From Planctomycetota bacterium (GTDB lineage Bacteria > Planctomycetota > Phycisphaerae > Phycisphaerales > SM1A02), in NCBI GenBank assembly GCA_024230295.1, contig JAAERN010000147.1, forward strand, positions 1-64,000: DNA of 64,000 nt, in the 5' to 3' direction. The notes beneath the pieces are model-generated. The model was given only the letters and a program-made list of their open reading frames with translations. It had not been told where the DNA came from and did no database searches. Shown piece by piece: positions 52,328-61,395 of the stretch (position 1 is its first letter; every line of letters begins with the position of its first letter). A program made the position numbers and the translations under genes.

Positions 52328-53878
52328 TCACTCGTTCGTCGGACGGTGCACCATGGAGTCGAGCATTGTCCCGATGAGCGCTGTCGTCTCACTGTTCGAT
52401 CCCTGAGATTCCCCAATAACCATGACTCGCGGTGTGATCTCGATGTTTCCTTCGCCGATGACCTGAAGAAGTTCCAAGAGCGCGGCGTTCTGTTTGCCGA
52501 TCTCTAAAGCGAGTTTGCGGAACTGCTCGGCCTGAGCCTCCGCCTTGATGCGAATGGCCTCGGCCTCGGCGGCCGCTTCGATGAGCCGCCTTTCTTTGGA
52601 CTGCTCCGCGATCATTACGGCGTATGTGGCGGTCGCAAGATTGGCTTCTTCGGAGGCCTCCTGCTGCGTTCGGCTGAGCGCCTTCTGCTGCTCAGCTGCG
52701 CGTTGCTGCTCTTGGAATGTCATTTGCTCTTGGATAGCAATTTCTCGATCGGTCTGCGTTTTGAGCAGTTCTCCAAGAGACGCCTCATCGCCGATCTGGC
52801 CGATTCGGACGGCGTTGACCGAAACGCCGACCTTGCCCATGGCATCGCGGATCGTGCCGGTGCTGGCCGACTCCTGCTGTGACCGCTGCTGTACGTAGTC
52901 GAGTGCTTTGACGTTCTCAGCATTGTTTCGGAAGATGGCCCGGACGACCGATGCGAGGTACTGCTGCAGTTTGGTGTCGTCACCGCCGAATTCGGCGACT
53001 ACCTGGGCTGCGTCCAATGGCCTGATTTGAAACTCCACTCGCACATCGACGGGGAATGTGAAGCCATCCGAAGTGCGTACCTCGATTTCGCGGCCATCCG
53101 CCCCTTTGGCCGCCTGATCGGTAATGCCGTACCGGATGATCTGCTGCTCGGTCGAAATCATCGTGACTTCATAGGCCTTGCTGTTCAGATAGATTTTGTT
53201 CGGCAGGAGCGGATCTCGCCAGATTCCTCGTTGACCGCGGTCGACAATGGCTGCGCTGCCATCCTCGGCAGATGCGGCGGCGTCGCCGACATTGGACTTG
53301 ACGATGCCTACGGTCGCCTTCGGGATATTTGTGGCGTCTGTGAGTTCAATCTTGAAGAGCCGCGTGTTGAGCCGGTAGTTGCCTGGTTTCAGGACCGAAG
53401 CTTGAGGTCCGCGATTTCCTGTGCCTTCGCTCAAAAAGTGCTCTGCGAGAAGCATATTGGCGGGGTCGTCCCACTCTGCTGCAAAGGCCTGCCCGGTGGG
53501 GAGCGGTTGCCCATCGAGCGCTGTGATCAAGCCAACTTGATCACTTGCGACCTGCACGATCGGAACGACTTCGATGTCATAGAGCCCGGGCCACAGCCAG
53601 AAGTGCCACCCCGGCCCGAGGACACGTGCTTGTGGGCCCTTCTGGCCTTCGGTTGCGATGATAGTTCCGCTGGGAAGTTCTGATCCGAAGTGCTTGATGA
53701 CGACACCGACTTCGTCTTCCGAAACATGCCGCACTGAACTGAACAGCGTGAACAGAAATAGCACGATTAGCGCGCCAACCGACCCGGCGATCTTGACGCC
53801 GGGACTGGTCGATGACATGGCCCATACAAAGACTGTAATTGCGGCAACGATTCCGATGAGTAGCAGTAGCATGGCCAT
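52328..53878 (-). CDS. SPFH/Band-7 (prohibitin/flotillin-like) membrane protein
   Basis: 516 residues, AGGAG before ATG 53878. Two N-terminal helices (about 3-50), then SPFH domain (about 55-330) with VSEDEVGVVIKHFG, GPGWHFWLWPGLYD and VDVRVEFQIRPLDAAQVVAEFGG. A long heptad coiled coil (about 375-460) with TFQEQQRAAEQQKAL and AAAEAEAIRIKAEAQAEQFRKLA follows, ending with a short hydrophobic C-terminus. The Ala-Glu repeats are a flotillin sign, while the two membrane segments recall HflK/prohibitins. These proteins form rings that organise membrane domains and proteases. NfeD partner not found next to it. Monocistronic and convergent with the chagasin-like gene. Confidence 0.88.
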   Translation of the reverse strand: MAMLLLLIGIVAAITVFVWAMSSTSPGVKIAGSVGALIVLFLFTLFSSVRHVSEDEVGVVIKHFGSELPSGTIIATEGQKGPQARVLGPGWHFWLWPGLYDIEVVPIVQVASDQVGLITALDGQPLPTGQAFAAEWDDPANMLLAEHFLSEGTGNRGPQASVLKPGNYRLNTRLFKIELTDATNIPKATVGIVKSNVGDAAASAEDGSAAIVDRGQRGIWRDPLLPNKIYLNSKAYEVTMISTEQQIIRYGITDQAAKGADGREIEVRTSDGFTFPVDVRVEFQIRPLDAAQVVAEFGGDDTKLQQYLASVVRAIFRNNAENVKALDYVQQRSQQESASTGTIRDAMGKVGVSVNAVRIGQIGDEASLGELLKTQTDREIAIQEQMTFQEQQRAAEQQKALSRTQQEASEEANLATATYAVMIAEQSKERRLIEAAAEAEAIRIKAEAQAEQFRKLALEIGKQNAALLELLQVIGEGNIEITPRVMVIGESQGSNSETTALIGTMLDSMVHRPTNE

Positions 53879-53989
53879 GTGAAAATCTCCTCTTGGTGAT
53901 GTGCGCAGAGCCGCCCCATAGGATACTTGGGATCCGAGACACTGCGCTTTCAGACGAGGACATCCGAATCAGAGGAAACGAGGGGCTCT

Positions 53990-54934
53990 TCAGGGAAGCG
54001 AAGGCGCCCATTCAGAATTCGTGGCTGCGTCAGCCCATCGCTGCATATCACCCATCGCTCCAAAGGGATGCATCGCGACGTGCCCATCGGGTGCCGCAAC
54101 GAGGCAGCGTTCATTATGTCTTGTTGAGAGGAATCCACCAGTATTCTCGGGCGATGTGCCGGGATCCGGATTCTGGAATGTGCCGTTAGATGAAACAGCC
54201 CATCGCGGAGCGCTGCCACCTGAAGCCGGTTTCCATGGTGGCGAAAGTCGCCAGTATCCCTCGATTGTCGGCTCGTTCTCGTCGTCGTTGCCCTGGTGGG
54301 GATCGGGGCCTCGGCTTGATGCGAAGGCGATGAGCCGGGCGGGTTGTCGCAATTGGGAGAGTGACTCGGCATAGAACGGACGCGCACCGTCGTCCTGTGA
54401 TTGGACGTACTCGCTGAGCGCCCACGTATCACACGAGGCGGACTGGCGTCCGCCGAGATAATCAGTATTGAGTCCGAACGATGGGTGAAGCGTCGTGACA
54501 TACACCGCATTCGATTGATCGGCCGCGTTGGCGATCGTGTTCTCCCAGAACTGTTGCTGCGAGCCAGCCCACAACATGTGCCCCGGATCATCCAGGTATG
54601 GGGTGAGCCGCCAGATCCACCTTCGTCTCGCGATATCAGGAATGGGCGTGCCATTCCAGAAAAGCGGTGACTCGGAGCCTGGCAAAGGTGCGGAATTCTC
54701 CAACTGACCCGGAAGCAGGCGGCCAGAGTGGTCGGTACTCCAATTTCGCCACGCTGCAACGACGCTGCGGGCACCGCCACGTTCCTGAGTTGTATCAGCG
54801 GCCTGCGAGAGTAAATTGGCGGCGGGAAGAATGATGCCGGCCAGAACACCGAGTATCCCCACGACCACCATCATCTCGATGATGGTGAAGCCGCGGCTCG
54901 GCCGCATTCGAATTCGAAGATTAATCTGATACAT
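53990..54934 (-). CDS. Prepilin-type N-terminal methylation protein (pseudopilin-like)
   Basis: 314 residues from ATG 54934. The N-terminus MYQINLRIRMRPSRGFTIIEMM carries the prepilin peptidase site after Gly followed by Phe and Glu at +5, then a hydrophobic stretch MVVVGILGVLAGIILPA. The body is long and shows WxNWSTDHSGRLLPGQ and DTDYLGGRQSASCDTWALSE, typical of planctomycete type II pseudopilin-like proteins with the terminal GHVAMHPFG loop. It would be processed by PilD and assembled in a periplasmic pseudopilus. Divergent from the dockerin gene at 55060 across a region with a 12-bp inverted repeat. Confidence 0.85.
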   Translation of the reverse strand: MYQINLRIRMRPSRGFTIIEMMVVVGILGVLAGIILPAANLLSQAADTTQERGGARSVVAAWRNWSTDHSGRLLPGQLENSAPLPGSESPLFWNGTPIPDIARRRWIWRLTPYLDDPGHMLWAGSQQQFWENTIANAADQSNAVYVTTLHPSFGLNTDYLGGRQSASCDTWALSEYVQSQDDGARPFYAESLSQLRQPARLIAFASSRGPDPHQGNDDENEPTIEGYWRLSPPWKPASGGSAPRWAVSSNGTFQNPDPGTSPENTGGFLSTRHNERCLVAAPDGHVAMHPFGAMGDMQRWADAATNSEWAPSLP

Positions 54935-54951
54935 GGATCTACAACTCAACA

Positions 54952-54992
54952 AATGATATTGAAAACTGGCGAATCGCACGCGAATGATATTG
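54952..54992. repeat. Direct repeat AATGATATTG in the divergent promoter region
   Basis: Copies at 54952-54961 and 54983-54992, 31 bases (about three helical turns) apart. The spacing puts them on the same DNA face. Second copy abuts the inverted repeat at 54991-55017. Possible regulator sites. Confidence 0.5.
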
Positions 54993-55017
54993 CTATTGCG
55001 AAACGTTCGCAATAGCA
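54991..55017. promoter_or_regulatory. 12-bp inverted repeat between divergent pseudopilin and dockerin genes
   Basis: TGCTATTGCGAA (54991-55002) and TTCGCAATAGCA (55006-55017) are perfect inverted copies with three bases ACG between. The position 43 bases before the dockerin gene start and 57 bases before the pseudopilin start fits a shared operator or a transcript hairpin. No known factor can be named. Confidence 0.6.
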
Positions 55018-55059
55018 TCCGGCTCTTCGGGCGGGAAAAACTGAGGACGCTCACCCATC

Positions 55060-56055
55060 ATGATTACCCCGATTCTTCTTCCGATGCTGCTCGGCAACCC
55101 CGCCGAGGTTGTCTTCCCAGCCCCCGATTTTGATCGATGGAACTACGGATTCAATACCGCCGACGGAACCCGAGGCGTTGGGTCGACCTTCAGTGCCTTC
55201 CAGAGCGGCTATCCGTTCGATGACCGCGATGGCCAGGTCTTGCTGGGGTTCGTGACCGGTGCTCAGATTGAGCAAGGGCTTCCACCCAGGGCATATCACA
55301 TCACGTCGTGCCGACTCGAAGTGTCTCTTGCATCCGATGATATTCCCTACGACTCGACGCCCGATTCGTGGCAGACGCACCATGCCAGCGGTGAGGCAGA
55401 CGCCGACGACGGACGCCCCACACATCTCTCAGGTGTTGCATTCCGAAACGGATGGGATGGATGGTCGTTCGGAGAAGACGGTGATTTCGGCGAAGTTATG
55501 GCGAGCGGTGTGCGGAATTGTTATCCGATCGACTTTGATGACAGTGGCGCACCTCGCGATATCTCAAACAGCGTGACGCAGGAATTCGATTCGAACGTCT
55601 GGGCCATTGGAGTGACGGACGAAGTGGCGGCAGGAGAGATCATTCCGGCGTATGCGGAACTTACGTTTGCAGTCGATGTGAACGATCCGGACATTCGTTG
55701 TTATGTAAGGAACGCACTTGCTGAGGGCCTGCTTGAATTCATGGTGACTTCACTTCACCCCGCATCGGAACCCGGGTCAGGTGGCGAAGCCAATTATCCG
55801 GACTGGGTACTGAAGGAAAACCCGCTTGTGGAACTCGGGGTGACTTCGGCCGCATCACTCATGTTGACCGTTGAGATAGTGCCTCCGAGCGGTGTGGTGG
55901 GTGATGTCACAGGTGATGGCCTTGTGAATGTGGAGGATCTTCTCGCCACCCTCAAAGCCTTTGGTCGCTGCCCATGCTGCGATGCTGATCTCGATGAATC
56001 TGGTGTTGTTGATGTCAATGATCTGCTTGCAGTGATCGCGGGGTGGGGGGTCTGA
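55060..56055 (+). CDS. Secreted protein with two C-terminal dockerin-like repeats
   Basis: 331 residues. ATG 55060 has GAGGA about 12 bases upstream. The N-terminus is hydrophobic but short (MITPILLPMLLGNPAEV), so a signal peptide is likely yet atypical. The main domain (about 20-270) has FDRWNYGFNTADGTRG and DVNDPDIRCYVRNALAEG, features seen in planctomycete PEP-CTERM/dockerin proteins of unknown role. The end carries DVTGDGLVNVEDLLATLK and DLDESGVVDVNDLLAVI, two calcium loops separated by CPCCDADL, then GWGV. Placed just before a PEP-CTERM gene (56150). Confidence 0.82.
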   Translation: MITPILLPMLLGNPAEVVFPAPDFDRWNYGFNTADGTRGVGSTFSAFQSGYPFDDRDGQVLLGFVTGAQIEQGLPPRAYHITSCRLEVSLASDDIPYDSTPDSWQTHHASGEADADDGRPTHLSGVAFRNGWDGWSFGEDGDFGEVMASGVRNCYPIDFDDSGAPRDISNSVTQEFDSNVWAIGVTDEVAAGEIIPAYAELTFAVDVNDPDIRCYVRNALAEGLLEFMVTSLHPASEPGSGGEANYPDWVLKENPLVELGVTSAASLMLTVEIVPPSGVVGDVTGDGLVNVEDLLATLKAFGRCPCCDADLDESGVVDVNDLLAVIAGWGV

Positions 56056-56149
56056 TTTGGTTGCATGAGTCGAGTGTTGTCCACTCTTGCAGTCTCTGGA
56101 ACTTGACAACGGTAGCCCGAAAGACGGGCCAATTATGGAGATGAGAGAA

Positions 56150-56830
56150 ATGTTGCGATTGAACCTAACGGCCTCTGCAGTCATAGCGATATCAACATCA
56201 GCGATGGCCGGATACGTTGTAGAGGAAGCGCCCGCATGGCGAGGTGACTCGGGAACACACCTGTACCAGTGGGAGAATTTTACATCCGCCTCACACGAAA
56301 CGGGACCGAACTTTCCCGAGAACGAACCGTTCCCGAGTGGGAATGCCATTCTGTTTAACTTCGGATCCGGTGCTGTCATCAGTGGTGAACAGAACATCTA
56401 CGGGTACGGTGGACCGCTCAATATCCACGCCTATGCCTACACAGATATCGATACTCAAGATGTCGTCGCCAATATTTCGATGCACGGTACCGAGATACTC
56501 TATGACCAGGTCATGTTGGTGTGGCGTGATGGCATCGAGGGCGGTGAAGAGGGAGCGATCTTCGGTGCTGCTTCGATCAACCACTGGGAAGAAGTTGACT
56601 ATGGCGGCGGGAACATCGGCGCTATCGCCAATGTGAGCTACACCTTCGACCTCAGTGGCATTTCCGCTGATGTCCTTGAGATCGGCATCATGTTGGGAAC
56701 CGAGGGGCCACACTCCAGTCTGGATGCACTGACCCTTGACATTCGACTGGGGAGCGTTCCGGCACCAGGAGCGATGGCTGTGCTGGCACTTGCTGGTGTG
56801 GTTTCAGGAAGAAGGCGTCGGCGGCGGTGA
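56150..56830 (+). CDS. PEP-CTERM-like sorted secreted protein C
   Basis: 226 residues from ATG 56150 with GGAG at 56135-56140 upstream; earlier ATGs lie in the leader. Signal peptide about 1-21. The mature domain has GYVVEEAPAWRGDSG, QWENFTSASHE and VSYTFDLSGISADVLEIGI, strand-rich. It ends VPAPGAMAVLALAGVVSG followed by RRRRRR, a clear PEP-CTERM-like tail. This is the third such protein in the window; the sorting enzyme (exosortase) is not encoded here. Follows the dockerin protein by 94 bases in the same direction. Confidence 0.85.
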   Translation: MLRLNLTASAVIAISTSAMAGYVVEEAPAWRGDSGTHLYQWENFTSASHETGPNFPENEPFPSGNAILFNFGSGAVISGEQNIYGYGGPLNIHAYAYTDIDTQDVVANISMHGTEILYDQVMLVWRDGIEGGEEGAIFGAASINHWEEVDYGGGNIGAIANVSYTFDLSGISADVLEIGIMLGTEGPHSSLDALTLDIRLGSVPAPGAMAVLALAGVVSGRRRRRR

Positions 56831-56839
56831 TCTCGTGGT

Positions 56840-57940
56840 TTAGACGAGCATCGCGCCGAGCGTGAAGCCCACTGCTGCGGCCACCGCCAGAAGCATGGCG
56901 GTGGCCAGTGGCGTGAGTTTGGCCGACGCTGCTGCGTCAGTCGCGGAGCCGCTTCCTTCTGGGTTCAGGAGTTGATCGAGAGAATCGCCCAGATCACCGG
57001 CTGATCGGAATCGGTCGCCTCGATCATGCGCTGTGGCACGAAGGGCGATTGCATGAGCCGACTCGGGCAACGGTCCGGACAACTCGCCGCACCACCTCAG
57101 CAGCAGAGCGCCGAGGTCGAAGACATCGATTCGCCCGTCGAGCGAAATGGGTGAGAGTATGGCCCGCTCGGGTGCGCCTGGAATATTTCGAAGTTGTTCG
57201 GCGGCAGCGCTGTCTGGAATCGCAGTTGCAATGGCTGGCAGCAGGCCGGGATCGGTGAGTCTGGCGTTTCCCGATTCGCAGATCACCACGCGAGCCGGAA
57301 TCAGGCGGCCGTGTACAAGGCCGTGAAAATGGAGTTCCTGAACGGCTTCGCAGACTTTTGTCATCTGGGTTATGCGGCGTCGAAGTTCAGCAAGGGACTG
57401 CGCTGGGCCATCGGCCAAGCTGCATCCCTCAACCTTTTCGATAAGGAAAAATCCCTCGGGGCCACGGCCGAGGTCGACGGTGCCCGCTTCAAGGACACGT
57501 GGGAGTCCTGGATGGTCGAGCCGGAGTAAGGTTTCGGCCCCAAGTGAAACACGCCGGGCGTCATCTGTCGAGAGCCGTTGCCGTGCCAGCGAGAGCACGG
57601 CAGCTGGACGATCATCGCTATGGCGTGTGGCCCACCGCTCGAACATGCCATCGTCCGGCAATTGACCGTCCAGTCGGCATGTGCCGACGGTGAGGCCTGA
57701 TTCTGTACGCAGGTCGACCTGCTCGACGTCTGATCGTCCGCTGATGCGATGCGTTGTCCGGGTGCGAGTCAGGGCATCCTCTGCCGAGGAGTAGTGATCG
57801 AGCAGATTCTCGACTTCGCCGCGAAGTTCTGCGTCTTCACCGCATGCCGACTCGATAAAAGCGAGTCTGCTTGAGGGTGGTCGGTCCAGTGCTTCGGTGA
57901 AGATCTGGTCCGCCCGGTGCTGATCCTTGGCTGCGTTCAA
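56840..57940 (-). CDS. Tail-anchored kinase-like protein lacking catalytic residues (pseudokinase)
   Basis: 366 residues from TTG 57940, with GGAG at about 57949; a longer frame to 58123 overlaps the divergent permease start. The N-terminus QIFTEALDRPPSSRLAFIE then GEDAELRGEVENLLDHY is the pre-kinase helix pair typical of planctomycete serine/threonine kinases. In the kinase-like core the usual VALKVL becomes AVLSLA (no Lys), HRDLKPxN becomes HGRLIPAR (no catalytic Asp, about 210-215) and DFG becomes DPG. The later subdomain DGRIDVFDLGALLLRW matches the conserved DxRSDVYALG. A single hydrophobic segment ends the protein (LATAMLLAVAAAVGFTLGAMLV region), so it is tail-anchored. No ECF sigma gene neighbour. 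Probably a non-catalytic membrane adaptor. Confidence 0.8.
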   Translation of the reverse strand: MNAAKDQHRADQIFTEALDRPPSSRLAFIESACGEDAELRGEVENLLDHYSSAEDALTRTRTTHRISGRSDVEQVDLRTESGLTVGTCRLDGQLPDDGMFERWATRHSDDRPAAVLSLARQRLSTDDARRVSLGAETLLRLDHPGLPRVLEAGTVDLGRGPEGFFLIEKVEGCSLADGPAQSLAELRRRITQMTKVCEAVQELHFHGLVHGRLIPARVVICESGNARLTDPGLLPAIATAIPDSAAAEQLRNIPGAPERAILSPISLDGRIDVFDLGALLLRWCGELSGPLPESAHAIALRATAHDRGDRFRSAGDLGDSLDQLLNPEGSGSATDAAASAKLTPLATAMLLAVAAAVGFTLGAMLV

Positions 57941-58061
57941 GTGGCGAACTCCGGTCGCCCAACACACATTCCTCGCTGTTGGAGGTTGAGGACTTGTGGG
58001 GCTTGCCCCTAGGGTAGCGATTGCGTCGCATTTGGGAAACAACCGCCTGTGGAGTCGCAGC

Positions 58062-59831
58062 ATGGCGATTGGCTTGGTTGGGGCTAGGAATCTTGGGAGA
58101 CTGTCGCGGCGATCCGGCGGCATTCTGACCGATGCGCTACTGCTGGCGCTGATATTGGCGGCGCTGGGGGTTCTGCTGTTGTATGGCAGGCAGGCTACGG
58201 GTGGATATCACCGAGCCGCCGACATCGATCTCTCGATCACATCGCTTCCCGGATACGCCGCGCTCAGTTTGGCACGATGTTTGGCGGCCTTTGTCCTCTC
58301 GCTTCTCTTCACGCTCGTCTGGGGATCGATCGCGGCGCACAACCGACGTGCGGAACGGATCATGATCCCGGCGCTGGATATTCTGCAGACGATTCCCGTT
58401 CTGTCGTTCCTGCCGCCGGTGACACTTGCTTTGATCATGCTCGTTCCAGGCAGTGAGATCGGTTTGGAACTTGCATGCATCATCATGATCTTTACGGGTC
58501 AAGCTTGGAACATGGCGTTCGGGTTCTATCAATCGATTCGAAGTATTCCTCCGAGTTTGTACGAGGTCGCCAAGATCAACCGGCTTGGGAGTGTCCGCAC
58601 GTTCCTTCACATCGAACTTCCCGGATCGATGATCGGGCTGGTGTACAACTCGATGATGTCCTTTGCCGGAGGTTGGTTCTTCCTTACAACCATCGAAATG
58701 TTCACGCTCGGCCAACGGGATTTTCGGCTTCCCGGAATCGGCTCGTGGTTGGCAACGGCGCAGCAGGAACACAAGTGGGGCCTCGTGGCCGTCGGAAGCC
58801 TTGCGCTGATCATTCTGATTGTCGGCACCGATCAACTTGTATTCAGACCGCTTCTTGTGTGGGCGCAACGATTCAAGATTGAGGAACAGGAATCGAGTCA
58901 GCCGCCTCGATCTTGGATCGTGTCCCTTTGGCGGCGGTCACCGATTGTTCGCATGCTGCGGCGCCGGCGTGATGCCCGCCTCGCAGTTCGTCATGGTTCG
59001 CAATCATCGAAACGCCCACGCCGCGCGGAAGGCCATCACACTGCGTTGTGGTGTGGTGTTCTCAAGCCAGTTCGCGGTCTCGCACTTCTTGCGGGAGCAG
59101 CGGCTATGGCGTGGGGTCTGTACGAACTTGTTCGTCTGCTGATCCCACTGGAGTGGTCGAGCAATCAGGGGAGTGGATGGGGAGATGTGCTGGCCGGACT
59201 CGGCCTGTCGTTCGCGCGAGTCGTGGCTGTACTCGTGATCGGTTCGATCTGGACGATCCCGATGGGACTGATCATCGGGCGAAGCAGTCGACTCCGAAGT
59301 TGGCTTGGTCCTGTGGTGCAGGTCGTGGCTTCGTATCCGGCACCTGCGTACTTTGTGCTGCTGACCGTGACTCTTGGCAGCCTCGGAACCCCATTCTGGT
59401 TCATTGCGCCGCTTCTCATGTTGATGGGCAGCCAGTGGTACATCCTGTTCAACGCGATGGGCGGAGCTACGGCGATTCCGGCGGATCTTCTGGAAATGTC
59501 GCGTATACAGCAGCTTGGCTGGTGGGCGAGATTCCGAAAGGTGGAGGCGCCTGCGATGTTTCCGTTTCTCATAACGGGCTGGGTGACTGCGGCGGGTGGC
59601 GCTTGGAATACGACGATTGTTGCCGAGTATGTTCAAACAAGCGTCGGCCCTGAAGGCGTGCACGAAACACTTGGTATTGGATCGCTCATTGCCTCGGCGA
59701 CGGATCAAGGGGATTACGCAGTTCTCGCCGCCGCCACTCTTTCGCTTGCGGTGTTCGTCATAGTCTTTAATCGACTTGTCTGGAGCCGACTCTATGGTCT
59801 CTGCGCAACTCGGTACAACCTTCAATCCTGA
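58062..59831 (+). CDS. ABC transporter permease with two fused permease domains (NitT/TauT type)
   Basis: 589 residues from ATG 58062, GGAG at 58051-58054. Two complete BPD_transp_1 domains are visible, about 60-285 and 370-580, each with the EAA-type loop: SLYEVAKINRLGSVRTFLHIELP in the first and ADLLEMSRIQQLGWWARFRKVEAP in the second. They are joined by a basic cytoplasmic linker (about 290-355) with RRSPIVRMLRRRRDAR. Such fused permeases partner with nitrate/taurine/bicarbonate-type ATPases. A substrate-binding protein is not seen. The ATPase follows with a 10-base gap. Confidence 0.9.
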   Translation: MAIGLVGARNLGRLSRRSGGILTDALLLALILAALGVLLLYGRQATGGYHRAADIDLSITSLPGYAALSLARCLAAFVLSLLFTLVWGSIAAHNRRAERIMIPALDILQTIPVLSFLPPVTLALIMLVPGSEIGLELACIIMIFTGQAWNMAFGFYQSIRSIPPSLYEVAKINRLGSVRTFLHIELPGSMIGLVYNSMMSFAGGWFFLTTIEMFTLGQRDFRLPGIGSWLATAQQEHKWGLVAVGSLALIILIVGTDQLVFRPLLVWAQRFKIEEQESSQPPRSWIVSLWRRSPIVRMLRRRRDARLAVRHGSQSSKRPRRAEGHHTALWCGVLKPVRGLALLAGAAAMAWGLYELVRLLIPLEWSSNQGSGWGDVLAGLGLSFARVVAVLVIGSIWTIPMGLIIGRSSRLRSWLGPVVQVVASYPAPAYFVLLTVTLGSLGTPFWFIAPLLMLMGSQWYILFNAMGGATAIPADLLEMSRIQQLGWWARFRKVEAPAMFPFLITGWVTAAGGAWNTTIVAEYVQTSVGPEGVHETLGIGSLIASATDQGDYAVLAAATLSLAVFVIVFNRLVWSRLYGLCATRYNLQS

Positions 59832-59841
59832 GTATCTATCC

Positions 59842-61155
59842 ATGAGTATTGATCATCCAATTTGTGAAGCGCGTGCTCTGGATGTCTCCTTCGGCAGTCC
59901 TGCAGTCGAGGTACTCCGGGGCGTAGACATCGAAGTACGTCCAGGAGAAACTCTCGCCATTCTGGGGCCGAGCGGCTGCGGTAAGAGCACGCTGCTGCGG
60001 GCGCTGTGCGGCCTTCTGCAGCCGTCTGGAGGTGAAATCTTGGCAAACGGGACTCGTTTGGAAGGTGTTCATCCGGGCGTATCAATCGTGTTTCAGTCGT
60101 TTGCGTTGCTGCCGTGGTTGAGTGTGCAGGACAATGTTGGTCTCGGAGTCAATGGACTCGATCTCACCGACGAAGTGGCGAGACGGAGGATCACCGAATG
60201 CATCGAACTTGTGGGTCTTGATGGATTCGAACACGCCTTTCCGAAAGAACTCTCTGGTGGCATGAAGCAGCGTGTTGGTATTGCACGAGCTCTGGCACGC
60301 TCACCGCAGCTTCTCTGCATGGATGAACCGTTCAGTGCGCTCGATGTGTTTACGGCAGAGACGCTTCGTAGCGAGGTGTACCGTCTCTGCCGCGAGGCCG
60401 ACGAAGACCTGGATGAGTCACGTGCGATTGAAGGACTGCGAAGCGTACTCATCATTACGCACATCATTGAAGAGGCAGTCTTTCTGGCCGACAGGATCGT
60501 GGTGATGTCCGCGCGGCCCGGAGAAGTGCAGTGCGTCATTGACAACACGGTGCCGCACCCACGCGAGTACCACGACCCTGCATTCGAGTCCATGGTGCGG
60601 CGCCTTCATACGCGGATCGTGGAAGGCGAGGACCTCGACGAATTCGATCAGGTCGTCGGAACTGCCGATGGACGGCTTGAAGTACTCCCCGAGGTCACCA
60701 TGTCGGAGATCATTGGAGTGGTTGAGGTGCTGCACGACCACGGCAACTCGATGGATCTGTTTGACCTTGATGAAGAGACCGAGGAGGAACTCGGTCGCCT
60801 GCTGAGTTTGGTCAAAGCGGGCGAGCTTCTGGATCTGGTCGATACCGATGGGAATCGAGTATCGGTGACTGCGGCTGGGACGTCGCTTCTTGGTGCGGAG
60901 TCATCGGATCGGAAAGATGTTCTGGCGAGCCAATTACAGCGACTGAATGTCATGCAGTGGGTGATCGAACAGGTCTCGCAGTCGGGTGAAGATGGGGCTG
61001 ATCGCGAGGATCTGGAAGTGGCGTTGGTTCGCCGGCAGCCTCACGGGGCGAGCACCCTCCACTCGCTCCTCGCCTGGGCCAGATTTGCAGAGGTGCTGTC
61101 CTGGACAGCCGAAGACGGCACGATCACGCTCGGCGGGGCAGTTTATAGGGGCTAA
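59842..61155 (+). CDS. ABC transporter ATPase with C-terminal AAA-associated domain
   Basis: 437 residues from ATG 59842 (a frame from 59794 is possible). The ATPase domain (about 10-255) has Walker A LGPSGCGKSTLL, Q-loop VFQSFALLPW, signature LSGGMKQRVGIA, Walker B LLCMDEPFSALD and the switch His in LIITHIIEE. The rest (about 260-437) is the AAA-associated C-terminal domain, with the helical VSVTAAGTSLLG and MQWVIEQVSQSGEDG segments. This extra domain is found in ATPases paired with fused permeases of the NitT/TauT group. The extra domain may regulate uptake by sensing a ligand. Stop TAA at 61153. Confidence 0.93.
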   Translation: MSIDHPICEARALDVSFGSPAVEVLRGVDIEVRPGETLAILGPSGCGKSTLLRALCGLLQPSGGEILANGTRLEGVHPGVSIVFQSFALLPWLSVQDNVGLGVNGLDLTDEVARRRITECIELVGLDGFEHAFPKELSGGMKQRVGIARALARSPQLLCMDEPFSALDVFTAETLRSEVYRLCREADEDLDESRAIEGLRSVLIITHIIEEAVFLADRIVVMSARPGEVQCVIDNTVPHPREYHDPAFESMVRRLHTRIVEGEDLDEFDQVVGTADGRLEVLPEVTMSEIIGVVEVLHDHGNSMDLFDLDEETEEELGRLLSLVKAGELLDLVDTDGNRVSVTAAGTSLLGAESSDRKDVLASQLQRLNVMQWVIEQVSQSGEDGADREDLEVALVRRQPHGASTLHSLLAWARFAEVLSWTAEDGTITLGGAVYRG

Positions 61156-61395
61156 ACACCGGCTTCACAGAGGTTTTTACGTTTTATGTCCTTGAATGGG
61201 GCGAAAGGTGGCGCGAACTGCGGCATGATGCCCCGCCCAAAGATCAGATCGGGCGACCGGTCCAGACCGCAGGACCTGTCGGCCAAAGTCTTTGGGATGC
61301 CAATCGTCGGGAATGGCAAGTGACCGCAACTTAATGCGGAGGCATTCTAGGGGGCACATTTGGTTGGAACCGGCCGACGGTGCGAAGCGGAGTAT
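61156..61395. other. 240-base region after the ABC operon with no convincing gene
   Basis: Contains a T-rich stretch (61172-61185) and several small stems. A 60-codon frame exists on the minus strand (61359-61177) with a protein-like composition (LRSLAIPDDWHPKDFGRQV) but no ribosome binding site. Promoter of the downstream beta-helix gene is expected. I would not annotate a gene. Confidence 0.35.

Noticed and set aside
61177-61359. 60-codon minus-strand frame with protein-like composition
   Set aside because: No ribosome binding site and no recognised family; noted within the intergenic entry only.
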